Shown here: positions 8,525 to 16,341 of the stretch, one piece after another
Position numbering within the stretch: the first letter of the stretch is position 1
How the letters are laid out: each line of letters opens with the position of its first letter
Assembly (NCBI RefSeq): GCF_018130505.1
Contig: NZ_JAFCKH010000001.1
Location: forward strand, 248,001-312,000
From: Bradyrhizobium tropiciagri
GTDB lineage: Bacteria; Pseudomonadota; Alphaproteobacteria; Rhizobiales; Xanthobacteraceae
Direction: 5' to 3'
DNA length: 64,000 nucleotides
Notes under the pieces: model-generated
What the model was told of the DNA's origin: nothing
Databases searched by the model: none
The model's input: only the letters and a program-made list of their open reading frames with translations
Translations under genes and position numbers: made by a program

Positions 8525-9472
8525 TTATCGCAGCGCCCGCAGCCGTTCGTGCGTCACGTTCTTTGCCTTCTTGTCGGAGCGAAGCCCGAGGTAAACCGCC
8601 TGGCGCAATTCGCCCTTGCTTGTCCACTCCGCAAATTTGACCTCGGCGATCAAAGATGGCCGGACCCAGGTCGTGACGTGCTCGTCTTTGACCCTGCCAG
8701 GGAAGGGCGACTTTGCCGCCCTCAACTTCACGAGCTTTCCATGGAGCTCTTCCAGGGTCTGGTGGCTGAAGCCAGTGCCGACGTGCCCGATGTACCGCCA
8801 TGCCCCTTCTTCACGCACGGCAAGGACCAGGGCGCCGAAGAACGGCCGGGTCCGCCTCGGCGCGGTGAAGCCTGCTATGACGACTTCCTGCCGCTGCGCG
8901 GTCTTCACCTTCAGCCAATCGGCGGTCCGGGTGCCGGATGCGTACGGACTGTCGGCGCGCTTGGCCATGATGCCTTCGAGGCGCTTAAGTTCGGCCTCGG
9001 CGAAGAACTTCTTTCCTCGGCCTTCGCGGTGGTTGCTGAACGCGATCAGCTTGTTGCGCGGGAGGATTGCCTTGAGTCGCTTCTTTCGTTCGAGCAGCGG
9101 CAGCTTGCGGAGGTCCTCACCGTCCATGAACATCAGATCGAACGCGCAGTACAGGAGCTTCGCTTCATGACGCAATGCGTTTTGCAGCAATTGAAAATGC
9201 GAAACGCCGTCTTCGCCGATGGCGACCAGCTCGCCGTCGATCACCGCGTCGCCCTTCACGCCTTCGAGCGCCTTGGCGACCTCAATATACGAATGACTGA
9301 TGATCTTACCGTTGCGGCTGAAAAGCGCGACTTTGCCGTCCCGGATCTCCGAGACCATCCGGAAGCCATCGTACTTATCCTCGAACACCCAATCGGAATC
9401 GTCGAACGGGGCGTCGGTCAGCGTCGCCAGCATTGGCTGCAGGCGCTTCGGCAGCGCGGACTTGCGGCTCAT
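8525..9472 (-). CDS. ATP-dependent DNA ligase (LigD ligase-domain type)
   Basis: 315 residues. The nucleotidyltransferase motif I is FEDKYDGFR, with Lys as the AMP acceptor. The motif III region is LLYCAFDLMFMDGEDLR and motif IV is EGIMAKR. Motif V is DWLKVK, and a C-terminal OB fold follows. It corresponds to the ligase domain of LigD without polymerase or phosphoesterase parts and probably serves NHEJ with Ku (53.0 kb) or base repair. The start at 9472 overlaps the stop of the upstream gene as ATGA, with CCGGAG just before, which points to coupled translation. A longer start at 9529 is less likely. Confidence 0.88.
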   Translation of the reverse strand: MSRKSALPKRLQPMLATLTDAPFDDSDWVFEDKYDGFRMVSEIRDGKVALFSRNGKIISHSYIEVAKALEGVKGDAVIDGELVAIGEDGVSHFQLLQNALRHEAKLLYCAFDLMFMDGEDLRKLPLLERKKRLKAILPRNKLIAFSNHREGRGKKFFAEAELKRLEGIMAKRADSPYASGTRTADWLKVKTAQRQEVVIAGFTAPRRTRPFFGALVLAVREEGAWRYIGHVGTGFSHQTLEELHGKLVKLRAAKSPFPGRVKDEHVTTWVRPSLIAEVKFAEWTSKGELRQAVYLGLRSDKKAKNVTHERLRALR

Positions 9473-9864
9473 CTCCGGAGACACTGTCGGTCGTGAATCG
9501 AATCGGCGGCTCGAGCTGCGCGTCTCCATGAAGACGATCCGACCGCCTTCCTATCGCTGCGAAGGCCGATCGAAGCTCTAAGGAATTTCCATGTGCGCTT
9601 CCGGATGAAAACAAAGCCTTCCCAGAGCTTCGCGAACCATGGGATCGTTAAAAGCTTAGGCTTCACGATCACGAACAGCCGCTCCAACACCAGAAGGCTG
9701 AATGCGTAGCAGGCGACAATCATCGCCGTGCCGGTTATCCAATGGCCCTTTCCCGCGACGGCCACCGCGGCGAGCTTCAGCGGCTCCACGGTGGCGGTCG
9801 GCACCGCCAGCAGGAGCAACGATGGGTAAGGTCCAAGACCTTCGATCGTGCGTCTCAGCTTCAT
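9469..9864 (-). CDS. Small membrane protein coupled to DNA ligase
   Basis: 131 residues. Two hydrophobic helices occur near residues 13-35 (PSLLLLAVPTATVEPLKLAAV) and 40-65, then a basic amphipathic stretch (WEGFVFIRKRTWKFLRA). The family is conserved in rhizobia without a known role. GGAGGG precedes the ATG. The stop overlaps the ligase start by four bases. The last 30 residues, rich in Arg and Ser, may be poorly conserved. Confidence 0.7.
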   Translation of the reverse strand: MKLRRTIEGLGPYPSLLLLAVPTATVEPLKLAAVAVAGKGHWITGTAMIVACYAFSLLVLERLFVIVKPKLLTIPWFAKLWEGFVFIRKRTWKFLRASIGLRSDRKAVGSSSWRRAARAADSIHDRQCLRR

Positions 9865-9886
9865 AGAAGGCCCTCCGTCGGCGATT

Positions 9887-9911
9887 AACCGCCGCGACGG
9901 TCGGATGTTCC
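9887..9911 (-). promoter_or_regulatory. EcfG-type promoter of membrane protein / ligase operon
   Basis: Leftward GGAAC (9907-9911), 16 bases, GGTT (9887-9890), 22 bp before the ATG. It is back-to-back with the rightward promoter at 9918-9942, six bases separating the two GGAAC boxes. Confidence 0.7.
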
Positions 9912-9927
9912 GGAGGAGGAACATCCG
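9902..9927. repeat. Inverted repeat formed by two divergent -35 boxes
   Basis: The arms at 9902-9911 and 9918-9927 are exact 10-bp inverse complements around a six-base centre. Each arm holds a GGAAC box, so the palindrome is mostly explained by two divergent promoters. An operator role is possible but not needed. Confidence 0.6.
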
Positions 9928-9942
9928 GCTTCTCTGCTGGTT
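9918..9942 (+). promoter_or_regulatory. EcfG-type promoter before 71-aa ORF and AI-2E-type permease
   Basis: GGAAC (9918-9922), 16 bases, GGTT (9939-9942), 31 bp before the ATG at 9974. Confidence 0.7.
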
Positions 9943-9973
9943 TTAGGCACGTAGGAGGTTGAGAGGAGACGAT

Positions 9974-10189
9974 ATGCGCATAACTATCGATCGGACTGGT
10001 AAGGAGGCGACCGAATCCTTCAATCTGGAGGCCGAGGTCGAGGCTTGGCGGAGCGAGCGCAGCCAGCGACCCGTCCCCATGACAGGCAAGGTGCCCGTCG
10101 TCCGTGTCCGTCGGCGTGCGTGCCCGAGTTCGTTGTCTGATCCGCCAGCGGACCGAGCGCGCTCGGTTACGACCGCCTGGTGGCTCTGA
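9974..10189 (+). CDS. Small hypothetical protein (71 aa)
   Basis: The ORF has an excellent start context (GAGGAGACGAT before ATG) behind a stress promoter. The first 38 residues look like a compact hydrophilic protein (MRITIDRTGKEATESFNLEAEVEAW). The remainder, rich in Arg, Ser and Pro, may result from a frame change. No family recognised. Confidence 0.5.
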   Translation: MRITIDRTGKEATESFNLEAEVEAWRSERSQRPVPMTGKVPVVRVRRRACPSSLSDPPADRARSVTTAWWL

Positions 10190-10203
10190 CGCAAGCGCCG
10201 CAA

Positions 10204-11349
10204 ATGTCAGACGCTGCGGGAGCAGGGGTGAAGAAGCAAAGTGGAGATCGGCCGCGCGTGGTGGCCCATCGCGCGGACGAAAAAAAGCCGTTGCCGCTGG
10301 GGCCGGGGGCCCGCATGAATGCCAGGGTGGCATTTGCGCTCGTCCTGGCGGCCCTCGCCGTATGGACAGCCTCGAGCTTTCTGCTGCCTCTCATCTGGGC
10401 CACCGTCTTGGCCATCGCACTATGGCCCCTGTACTTGAAATTCGCGACGCGGTTCATGGTCGGTCCATCGGCATCTGCAGCATTCATCTTCACGGTGCTC
10501 GTCGCGCTAGTTCTGGTCACGCCGATCTCGCTCGCCATCTATACGACAGCTCAGCAGAGCGACATGCTCATGGGTTGGCTGAAGAGAGCGCGCGAGGGCG
10601 GGATCGAGGTGCCGGACTGGGTCGCGCGCCTGCCCATTGCCGCCGAAAGCCTGGAGCAATGGTGGCGAGCCAATCTTTCCGATCCGAAGGCTGCCACGGC
10701 CTGGCTGAAGACGCTGAATGTCGACAACGTGTCCGATTTATTCACGACCTTCGGCGGCCAACTGATACATCGGCTATTCCTGTTGTTCTTCGCGCTGCTC
10801 GCCCTATACGTCTTGCTGCGTAGCGGTCGCGCGGTCGCAGGGCGCGTTCTCGAAACGTGTGATCGTCTCTTCGGCGAACCGGGCGAGGGTTTGGTGGAAA
10901 AGATGGTCGATGCGACGCGGGCGACTGTGAGCGGAACGGTGCTCGTAGCCATAGGCGAGGGACTAGCGATCGGCATTGCCTATTTCCTGGCCGGCGTGCC
11001 CAACGCTTTGACGTTCCTGATCTTCACGACGGCCTTTGCGATGATCCCGTTCGGTGCCTGGCTGGCCTTCACCGCCGCAGCGATCGTGACGATATCGGGA
11101 GGCGGCAGCGGGATTGCCGCGGCCGCCGTATTTATATGGGGTTCGATCGTCATGCTAGCGGGCGATCATTTTGTCTGGCCGAGCCTAGTCGGCGGTTCGG
11201 CAAGGCTTCCTTTCCTGCTCGCGTTTGTCGGAATCTTCGGCGGGCTGGCTGCGTTCGGTCTGATCGGATTGTTCGTCGGGCCGGTCATCATGGCGGCGCT
11301 TCTAGCAATGTGGCGGGAATGGATATTCCGACCAACGACACAGGTATGA
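10204..11349 (+). CDS. AI-2E-family transporter (PerM-like permease)
   Basis: 381 residues with seven or eight membrane helices. The layout is that of the AI-2E/UPF0118 exporters: two N-terminal helices (residues 40-100), a soluble loop (110-190, WLKRAREGG..WVARLPIAAESLEQWW), then the C-terminal helix bundle with GIAYFLAGVPNALTFL and GLFVGPVIMAALLAMWREW. Members export autoinducer-2 or act in ion homeostasis; the substrate is unknown here. ATG 10204 is chosen, with TTG/ATG options at 10180 and 10315. The hydrophobic part begins at 10315. Confidence 0.82.
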   Translation: MSDAAGAGVKKQSGDRPRVVAHRADEKKPLPLGPGARMNARVAFALVLAALAVWTASSFLLPLIWATVLAIALWPLYLKFATRFMVGPSASAAFIFTVLVALVLVTPISLAIYTTAQQSDMLMGWLKRAREGGIEVPDWVARLPIAAESLEQWWRANLSDPKAATAWLKTLNVDNVSDLFTTFGGQLIHRLFLLFFALLALYVLLRSGRAVAGRVLETCDRLFGEPGEGLVEKMVDATRATVSGTVLVAIGEGLAIGIAYFLAGVPNALTFLIFTTAFAMIPFGAWLAFTAAAIVTISGGGSGIAAAAVFIWGSIVMLAGDHFVWPSLVGGSARLPFLLAFVGIFGGLAAFGLIGLFVGPVIMAALLAMWREWIFRPTTQV

Positions 11350-11468
11350 AGGGCCACGCGTTTCGAGCGCTGCTGCAGGCCATGCACAAACTTTGCGCGT
11401 GTGGCCAATTATCTGTTAGCCCGGCAGTCGCGTCGCGAATTTCTTCTTTTTCAAGACCGTTCCGGCTG

Positions 11469-11493
11469 GGAACGGCGTGAGGTTCCATGGGTT
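11469..11493 (+). promoter_or_regulatory. EcfG-type promoter of PPOX-like gene
   Basis: GGAAC (11469-11473), 16 bases, GGTT (11490-11493), 26 bp before the ATG. Confidence 0.7.
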
Positions 11494-11518
11494 GCTCCTG
11501 CCTAACAGGAGGAAGTGA

Positions 11519-11950
11519 ATGTCCAGTAGATCACTCGCCGATATAGCGAAGGAAATGGCCGGCATTGATATAGCCATTCTTTCGACCCACGCCGAGAACG
11601 GCGAGATCGCTAACCGTCCAATGAGCAACAACGGCGATGTCGCTTACGACGGCGCTTCGTATTACTTCTCTTACGAACAAGCCCGCGCCGTGTCGGATAT
11701 CGAGCGGAATCCGAAGGTCGCGCTCGGTTTCTCGTCCGAGGCGGGGCTATTCTCCCAAGGGATCTACGTAGCCGTCGAAGGCGCCGCCGAACTAATTCGG
11801 GACAAGGCGGCGTTTAAGCAGCACTGGACCAGCGACCTCGATAAGTGGTTCGATAACGGCGTGGACACACCCGGCATCGTCCTGATCAAGGTCAAGGCTA
11901 AACGCCTAACGTATTGGAAGGGGCGCGAAGAGGGCGAGATCGTACTCTGA
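11519..11950 (+). CDS. PPOX-like general stress protein (GSP26 type)
   Basis: 143 residues with a split-barrel flavin-binding fold of the pyridoxamine-phosphate-oxidase superfamily, near the general-stress-protein-26 group: AILSTHAENGEIANRPMS, YFSYEQARAVSDIERNPKVALGF and WFDNGVDTPGIVLIKVKAKRLTYW. It probably binds FMN or F420-like cofactors; the reaction is unknown. AGGAGG lies seven bases before ATG and a consensus stress promoter is just upstream. It ends with a tight overlap to the next frame. Confidence 0.88.
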   Translation: MSSRSLADIAKEMAGIDIAILSTHAENGEIANRPMSNNGDVAYDGASYYFSYEQARAVSDIERNPKVALGFSSEAGLFSQGIYVAVEGAAELIRDKAAFKQHWTSDLDKWFDNGVDTPGIVLIKVKAKRLTYWKGREEGEIVL

Positions 11951-12246
11951 GCAAACTACTCCGAACGAAGAGGGGAAGCCGTTTCTTGGGGTGGCTTTTC
12001 CGCAATCGGGTCACGGGTGCGATCACGGTCGCGCAAGCGCCCAATCTCCTCCTGTGGATCGTAATGGCGGCTGGCCTTCTGTTGTGGATCTGGTCCCCGA
12101 CCGGCAAGGCTGGTAGCGCTTTGACGGTCGTCTTCAAAGCAGGTCTCTTCCTATGGGCTGTCGATGAGATTGTCCGAGGTGTGAATCCTTGGCGGCGGTG
12201 CCTCGGAGTGGCGGTCGTGGGATACGAACTCGCCACAGTTTTTTAA
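11914..12246 (+). CDS. Small membrane protein
   Basis: Two hydrophobic helices: LLLWIVMAAGLLLWIWS and LTVVFKAGLFLWAVDEIVRG, followed by NPWRRCLGVAVVGYEL. The start is uncertain. TTG 11914 opens the frame inside the PPOX gene, while the conserved-looking part begins near 11947 at the PPOX stop. It is probably co-transcribed with the PPOX-like gene. I know similar short rhizobial proteins without function. Confidence 0.6.
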   Translation: MEGARRGRDRTLSKLLRTKRGSRFLGWLFRNRVTGAITVAQAPNLLLWIVMAAGLLLWIWSPTGKAGSALTVVFKAGLFLWAVDEIVRGVNPWRRCLGVAVVGYELATVF

Positions 12247-12298
12247 TGGGTGCTCAAGCGCGCAGTCGGTGATCGTGCTCTTCGGCGGGACCAGCCGC

Positions 12299-12439
12299 TC
12301 AACCGATCAAAAAACGAATGGCGAAGTATGCACTGACTCCAACAGCCGCCGTTACCGCAAGTGAAAACAAAACGCGCCAAAGGTCGCCCTGTTTCGGTTC
12401 TAAAGCCGGTTCGTGCGGCAAGTTTCCCTCGAAGGCCAT
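12299..12439 (-). CDS. Small single-helix membrane protein (46 aa)
   Basis: A 46-codon frame (MAFEGNLPHEPALEPKQGDLW then one hydrophobic helix ending AYFAIRFLIG). The polar head with a clean C-terminal helix looks like a genuine tail-anchored miniprotein. The ribosome-binding site is weak. Convergent with the preceding membrane gene. Confidence 0.5.
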   Translation of the reverse strand: MAFEGNLPHEPALEPKQGDLWRVLFSLAVTAAVGVSAYFAIRFLIG

Positions 12440-12708
12440 ATCGGCTTGGAATGGTACAATCCAGAAGCTGCTTCGCGCACTAACATGGGTGAAGGCGATA
12501 TCTCACACGCAAGTCCTGTGGTCTTGGCAAGCTCTGCGGGATCTACTGCATAGAGTTTGAGGATCAACATCGCGCATTGTGCGAGGCCCGGGCCATTGCC
12601 AGGCAGCTAAATTTGATAAACGGGAAACGCACGGAGGAGAGACTGGCGCCCACAGTGGAAGTGGCCAGCTTTGAGGCTTCCCTGCTTGCGGGGTAAGGTG
12701 GGTTCATC
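12440..12708. other. Intergenic region with a start-less coding-like stretch
   Basis: The rightward frame ending at 12696 reads EFEDQHRALCEARAIARQLN and then VASFEASLLAG, which is protein-like but has no usable start. It may be the tail of a lost gene. The only other signal is the RNase Z leader just before 12709. Confidence 0.3.
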
Positions 12709-13614
12709 ATGTTCAATCTGACCTTCCTTGGCACATCCGCCAGTGTACCGTCCGCCGAGCGCAATCATCCGGGCCTACTCGTCGAGGCCGGGAGCCATCG
12801 GATACTAGTGGATTGTGGGGAGGGGACCCAACGGCAATTATTGCGGAGCGGCGCCGGCTTCAGACGGCTCGACCGCTTGCTACTTACTCATGGACATCTT
12901 GACCACATACTAGGGATTCCGGGCCTCTTCTCGACGTTCCGGCTGCGTCGCAGCGAGGATATCGTCACCATCCACGGCAGTCCGGGGACACTCGATATCG
13001 TGGTCAGGATGCTGGCCGGACTCTGGGGCGAGGGCAGGGCGCCGATCCGCTTGGAACTGGTGCAACTGACGCCGGGCCCGGTTTTTGACGAAGGCGAGTT
13101 CACAGTCGGCTGCTTCCCTATCCGGCATCGCGATACTGACAGCTACGCGTTCGTCTTCGAAAGCCCCGCACGTCGCCATGTTCGCCCCGATCGCCTGGCA
13201 GCCCTCGGTGTTCCCGACGGGCCCGTGCGAAAGGACTTGGCGCAAGGCCGCTCGATCCGTCTGGCTGACGGCAGAATTATTGACCCCGAGAACGTTCTCG
13301 GGCCGCCCCAGGGGGGCACGAAGCTGGTTGTGATTGGAGATACCGAGACAACCGACGGATTGGCCGAGCACATACGAGCGGCCGACCTGCTGGTCATAGA
13401 AGCTACTTTCCTTGCACGCGACTCTGCCGTGGCGCGCGATTATGGACATCTCACCGCGGCGGAGGCGGCGTCGCTGGCCGCAGCGAATGGCGTGAAGCAG
13501 TTGATACTGACGCACATCTCGGGACGCTATTCGGACGAGGAGATCCTGGCGGAGGCGACGAATATCTTCCCGAACAGCCGGGTAGCGATCGATCTGGATC
13601 GCGTCGCAGTTTGA
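12709..13614 (+). CDS. rnz: Ribonuclease Z (MBL-fold tRNA 3'-endonuclease)
   Basis: 301 residues, the usual size of the short RNase Z form. The metal-binding HxHxDH motif is in LLLTHGHLDHILG near residue 62. PIRHRDTDSYAFVFE, GDTE and the late TFLARD...GHLTAAEAA and LTHIS motifs complete the active site. It trims the 3' trailer of tRNA precursors. The distinctive N-terminus MFNLTFLGTSASVPS fits the family, which supports the start. It is not evidently linked to neighbours. Confidence 0.92.
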   Translation: MFNLTFLGTSASVPSAERNHPGLLVEAGSHRILVDCGEGTQRQLLRSGAGFRRLDRLLLTHGHLDHILGIPGLFSTFRLRRSEDIVTIHGSPGTLDIVVRMLAGLWGEGRAPIRLELVQLTPGPVFDEGEFTVGCFPIRHRDTDSYAFVFESPARRHVRPDRLAALGVPDGPVRKDLAQGRSIRLADGRIIDPENVLGPPQGGTKLVVIGDTETTDGLAEHIRAADLLVIEATFLARDSAVARDYGHLTAAEAASLAAANGVKQLILTHISGRYSDEEILAEATNIFPNSRVAIDLDRVAV

Positions 13615-13641
13615 GGGCAGCCGGCTCGAAAATCACGGCAT

Positions 13642-13683
13642 CATCACCGAGCGGCCCACGGTAACTATCGGTGATGAGAACGC
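13642..13683 (+). promoter_or_regulatory. Conserved leader stem-loop upstream of small basic protein
   Basis: The arms CATCACCGA (13642-13650) and TCGGTGATG (13668-13676) pair perfectly and are followed by AGAACGCC. The same stem, the loop segment CGGTAAC and the GAGAACGCC tail recur in front of a paralogue at 51.6 kb, in the same orientation relative to the gene. It lies 43 bp before the ATG. An RNA regulatory or attenuator role is inferred. Confidence 0.6.
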
Positions 13684-13725
13684 CCGTCACAGCGCTCCCG
13701 CCCCACACGAACAGGGAGCAGCGCC

Positions 13726-13926
13726 ATGAAGAAACGGCGTCGTTTCAAACAAACAGAAACCCTTCAAGAACGGCTCAATAAGTTCGCGGCTGATATCCTT
13801 GAGCAGGCGAATAAGCTGCCACTTGGTCAGGAACGCGAAGACCTCATTAAGCGGGCTCGGAGGGCGGACACGGCCGCAAATATCGATCAGTGGGCTTCAT
13901 CCCTGGGACTGCAGCCACCGACATAG
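13726..13926 (+). CDS. Small basic paralogous protein, RRxFKQT family, copy 1
   Basis: 66 residues: KKRRRFKQTETLQERL, then EREDLIKRARRADTAANI, then WASSLGLQPP. Three relatives lie at 51.4, 56.9 and 59.9 kb. The shared pattern is an Arg-rich start with KQTxxLExRL, a central ExLxxxARxAxTA helix and a Leu/Pro-rich end. It is predicted helical and cytoplasmic. I recognise it as a Bradyrhizobium family without a function. A conserved stem-loop lies upstream. Confidence 0.8.
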   Translation: MKKRRRFKQTETLQERLNKFAADILEQANKLPLGQEREDLIKRARRADTAANIDQWASSLGLQPPT

Positions 13927-14014
13927 GCCTGAAGCTTCTCCTCACTTCGAGGCCTCCGCACCACCGCGAGCTCTTCTCATAGGAACTGTGAAGTTCGTGT
14001 GGCGTTTTCTCGGT

Positions 14015-14230
14015 ATGAGTGAGCCGTATCCCATACTCGTCGAGAATGCGATCCAGATAGCATGGGAATTCCTGGAGCGTTCGGGTGAGATATCGGACCC
14101 GGCCGATGCCGGCCGCTTCCTTCTCAGATGTATCGATGACCTAGCGCGAACGGGTGAGCATCGCAAGATCATGCTCGCGAATAGCGCCATTGATGCGTAC
14201 AAGCGATACAAGCTACTACTTGCGGCATGA
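14015..14230 (+). CDS. Small hypothetical protein (71 aa)
   Basis: The sequence ENAIQIAWEFLERSGEISDP..FLLRCIDDLARTGEHRKIMLANSAIDAYKRY is a helical pattern typical of a Bradyrhizobium small-protein family. A likely relative is at 42.3 kb (IAIETAWTVFRATR, then CLLEHYL). Its stop overlaps the start of the next gene as ATGA, so translation is coupled. The start is uncertain, and GTG 13988 would add nine residues. Confidence 0.65.
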   Translation: MSEPYPILVENAIQIAWEFLERSGEISDPADAGRFLLRCIDDLARTGEHRKIMLANSAIDAYKRYKLLLAA

Positions 14231-14430
14231 TCAATCCCAACTGCCCGATCTGCCACGGCCTCGGTTGGGTCTGTGAGAACCATCCCCATCTCGCATGGAC
14301 GAAGGATCCGCATGGCTGCCAGTGTGGGGCGGGGATGCCGTGTGAATGTCAGGGCGAGCAAGACGGCGTCGATGAACCCGACTGGGACAAAGTCCTAGAG
14401 GCTGATAACGAGCGCCGCAAAAGCAATTAG
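14227..14430 (+). CDS. Cys-rich zinc-ribbon-like small protein
   Basis: 67 residues with CPICHGLGWVCENHP near the start and HGCQCGAGMPCEC in the middle, giving seven cysteines with histidines suited to one or two zinc sites. The family is common in Bradyrhizobium with no known role. A 37-residue relative lies at 52.3 kb. ATGA overlap with the preceding gene. Confidence 0.75.
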   Translation: MINPNCPICHGLGWVCENHPHLAWTKDPHGCQCGAGMPCECQGEQDGVDEPDWDKVLEADNERRKSN

Positions 14431-14478
14431 CAGACCGAATATGCCGATGACGGCTATGGCCAGAAAGGTCTTTCTCAT
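14395..14478 (-). CDS. Putative single-helix miniprotein (27 aa)
   Basis: A 27-codon frame consisting of MRKT and one long hydrophobic helix ending LVISL. It resembles the 26-aa protein at 37.3 kb, which also ends WVISL. It overlaps the convergent Cys-rich gene by 36 bp. No clear ribosome-binding site, so it remains tentative. Confidence 0.35.
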   Translation of the reverse strand: MRKTFLAIAVIGIFGLLIAFAALVISL

Positions 14479-14789
14479 TCGGGCAGAACCATGCTTCTGA
14501 CCATAGGCGACAATTACCGCCGACCGCGCTTGGTAGCTGTCTTCCGCCGATTGCAGGGCGAGCGGTTGAAAGGCTCCCTCTCGTTGCCCTTGCTGCTACA
14601 TTTGTCGACCTAAATGCTGCACGATGCACGGCACCGGGAAATCAAAGTGCAGCAGGGAGTGGCTAGCTCGCATGATTGAACATCCTACAACGACGTTTTC
14701 CTCGAAGCTCCCAGCCGGACTAAGTACTGGATGATTTCCGGATATCGGGCCGCATTGGAGAACGCCCGATAGCCGACCCAGCCTGCGCA

Positions 14790-14828
14790 TTTCAAGACCG
14801 GTGCCTTAAACCACTCGGCCACCCTTCC
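14790..14828 (-). tRNA. tRNA-Ser (UGA) 5' half, truncated
   Basis: Read leftward from 14828 the sequence GGAAGGGTGGCCGAGTGGTT, then AAGGCACCGG and the loop TCTTGAAA matches the acceptor arm, D arm and anticodon arm start of bacterial tRNA-Ser(UGA). Directly after the loop the sequence diverges (TGCGCAGG); the 3' side of the anticodon stem, variable arm and T arm are absent. It cannot make a tRNA. It may mark an old integration or rearrangement point. The rest of 14479-14917 shows nothing else. Confidence 0.75.
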
Positions 14829-14917
14829 GTCTGAGCCGGATGAGGCACTTTGCGGATGAACGCCTTGAACGCAATGTTTGTCCAGCCCGGATGAAGCGGC
14901 ATGCTCCGCTCCGGCGT

Positions 14918-15535
14918 CTAGGGCATGCCTGGATAGGCGGCTGCCTTCAGTAAGCGCGCGAGATGGACCGCGTTCGATGCGAGCATGGCGGTGGTCTGTA
15001 CCGTTTTATCGTAAGGCACCTTGAGATCCTTGTAGTCGGTCGAACCCATCGCTTCACCGACCCAATAAGTGGCGCCGCCGGCCGGAATGGTGAATCCGAC
15101 GTCGTTGAGCGCCTGGAACAGCTCGGCGTGGCAATGGTGGGCGCCATCCTCGTTCCCGACAACAGCGACGATCGCCAGCTTGCCGAAGGACGGCATGCGG
15201 CTGTTCTCGTCGGTCTCGTCCAGGAAAGCATCCATCCGCTCCAGCACGCGCTTGGCGACGCTGGACGGTTGGCCCAGCCAGATCGGGGTTCCGAAGATCA
15301 GTATGTCGGATGCCAAAACCTTGTCGCGCAAGGCGGGCCAGTCATCGCCGGCCCCTTCATCCGGTGTCACGCCCGGCTTGATATTGAGGTCGACGACACG
15401 GACGGTCTCGCCGGAGACGCCATGCCGACCGAGCGCAGCAAGCACTTCAGCGAGCAGCTTGTCGGTCGAGGAGGGATCCTTGCCGTGCTTGAGGGTGCAG
15501 TTGAGGGCAACGGCTTTCAGCTTATCCGAGGGCAT
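14918..15535 (-). CDS. NADPH-dependent FMN reductase / flavodoxin-like protein
   Basis: 205 residues with a flavodoxin-like fold: KAVALNCTLKHGKDPSSTDKLL as the phosphate-binding loop region, ILIFGTPIWLGQPSSVAKRVLERMD as the family core, and GNEDGAHHCHAELFQALNDVGFTIP. It should bind FMN and reduce quinones, nitro compounds or flavins; substrate unknown. It is separated from the DUF72 gene upstream by 51 bp in the same direction. Confidence 0.85.
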   Translation of the reverse strand: MPSDKLKAVALNCTLKHGKDPSSTDKLLAEVLAALGRHGVSGETVRVVDLNIKPGVTPDEGAGDDWPALRDKVLASDILIFGTPIWLGQPSSVAKRVLERMDAFLDETDENSRMPSFGKLAIVAVVGNEDGAHHCHAELFQALNDVGFTIPAGGATYWVGEAMGSTDYKDLKVPYDKTVQTTAMLASNAVHLARLLKAAAYPGMP

Positions 15536-15586
15536 CTCATTGGTTCCTTTGCTCCGGGGCCAATGCTGCCAGATGCTGTTCCGTTC

Positions 15587-16339
15587 CTATCGGCCGGGAC
15601 GCCCGCGCTCCGTCGAGCCAAGCATGTCGCGCAGCCGTCTGGCGTCAGCCGGCGCCGCGCTCTTCTGGTCGTTGTCGAAATAGACGTAGACGTCGCATCC
15701 CCGCCGTTTCCAGCCGCTGATCCGTCGCGCCCAATCGGTCAGTTCAGCCGCCTTGTAATGCCCGCGGTATCGGCCGCCCGGTCCGTGGCCGCGGACGTAG
15801 ACAAAATCCGCAGTGCGCTTCCAGGGCGCGGGCGCGTCGTGATGATCGGAAATGCACAGCGCGATGTTTCGCGCGGCGAGCAGCCGCAGGATCCGCGGCT
15901 GATACCAGCTCGGATGGCGGAACTCGAAGGCGTAGCGCCGTCGCCGCTTCAGCAACTTGAGGAAGGACGCAAGGCGTTCGGCGTCGACGGAAAAATTCGG
16001 CGGAAGCTGAAACAGGATCGAGCCGGCCTTGTTGCGCAGCAGCGACAAACGGTCTTCCAGCAGTTCAAGACTGTTGACCGAATTGTGCGACAAGCGCTTC
16101 CAATGCGTGATGAACTTTGAGGCCTTCCAGGCGAAAACGAAGTCCTTGTCAGTCGCATCGCGCCAGCCGGAAACCGCCTTCTCGGTCGGCGTTCGATAGA
16201 ATACGCCGTTCAGCTCCGTCGTGCAGAACTGGTTCGCGTAGTAGTCGAGCTGCCGCTTGAGCGGTAGGTCCTTTGGAAAGAACGGGCCGCGCCAGGACGG
16301 ATAGTGCCAGCCGGATGTGCCGATCAGAATGCGCGCCAT
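15587..16339 (-). CDS. DUF72-domain protein (YecE-like)
   Basis: 250 residues from ATG 16339. Family marks are ILIGTSGWHYPSWRGPFFP at the start, FCTTELNGVFYRTPT, FAWKASKFITHWKRL, FQLPPNF and AFEFRHPSWY. It is a TIM-barrel protein of unknown reaction. It starts two bases after the DUF763 stop, so the two are one transcript and probably act together. A longer frame to 16387 lies within DUF763 and is not used. Confidence 0.88.
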   Translation of the reverse strand: MARILIGTSGWHYPSWRGPFFPKDLPLKRQLDYYANQFCTTELNGVFYRTPTEKAVSGWRDATDKDFVFAWKASKFITHWKRLSHNSVNSLELLEDRLSLLRNKAGSILFQLPPNFSVDAERLASFLKLLKRRRRYAFEFRHPSWYQPRILRLLAARNIALCISDHHDAPAPWKRTADFVYVRGHGPGGRYRGHYKAAELTDWARRISGWKRRGCDVYVYFDNDQKSAAPADARRLRDMLGSTERGRPGR

Positions 16340-16341
16340 CC

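Noticed and set aside
7138-8640. 500-codon rightward open frame
   Set aside because: Antisense of topoisomerase IB, whose catalytic motifs are on the other strand.
8378-9496. 372-codon rightward open frame
   Set aside because: Antisense of the DNA ligase.
14963-16120. 385-codon rightward open frame
   Set aside because: Antisense of the FMN-reductase-like and DUF72 genes.
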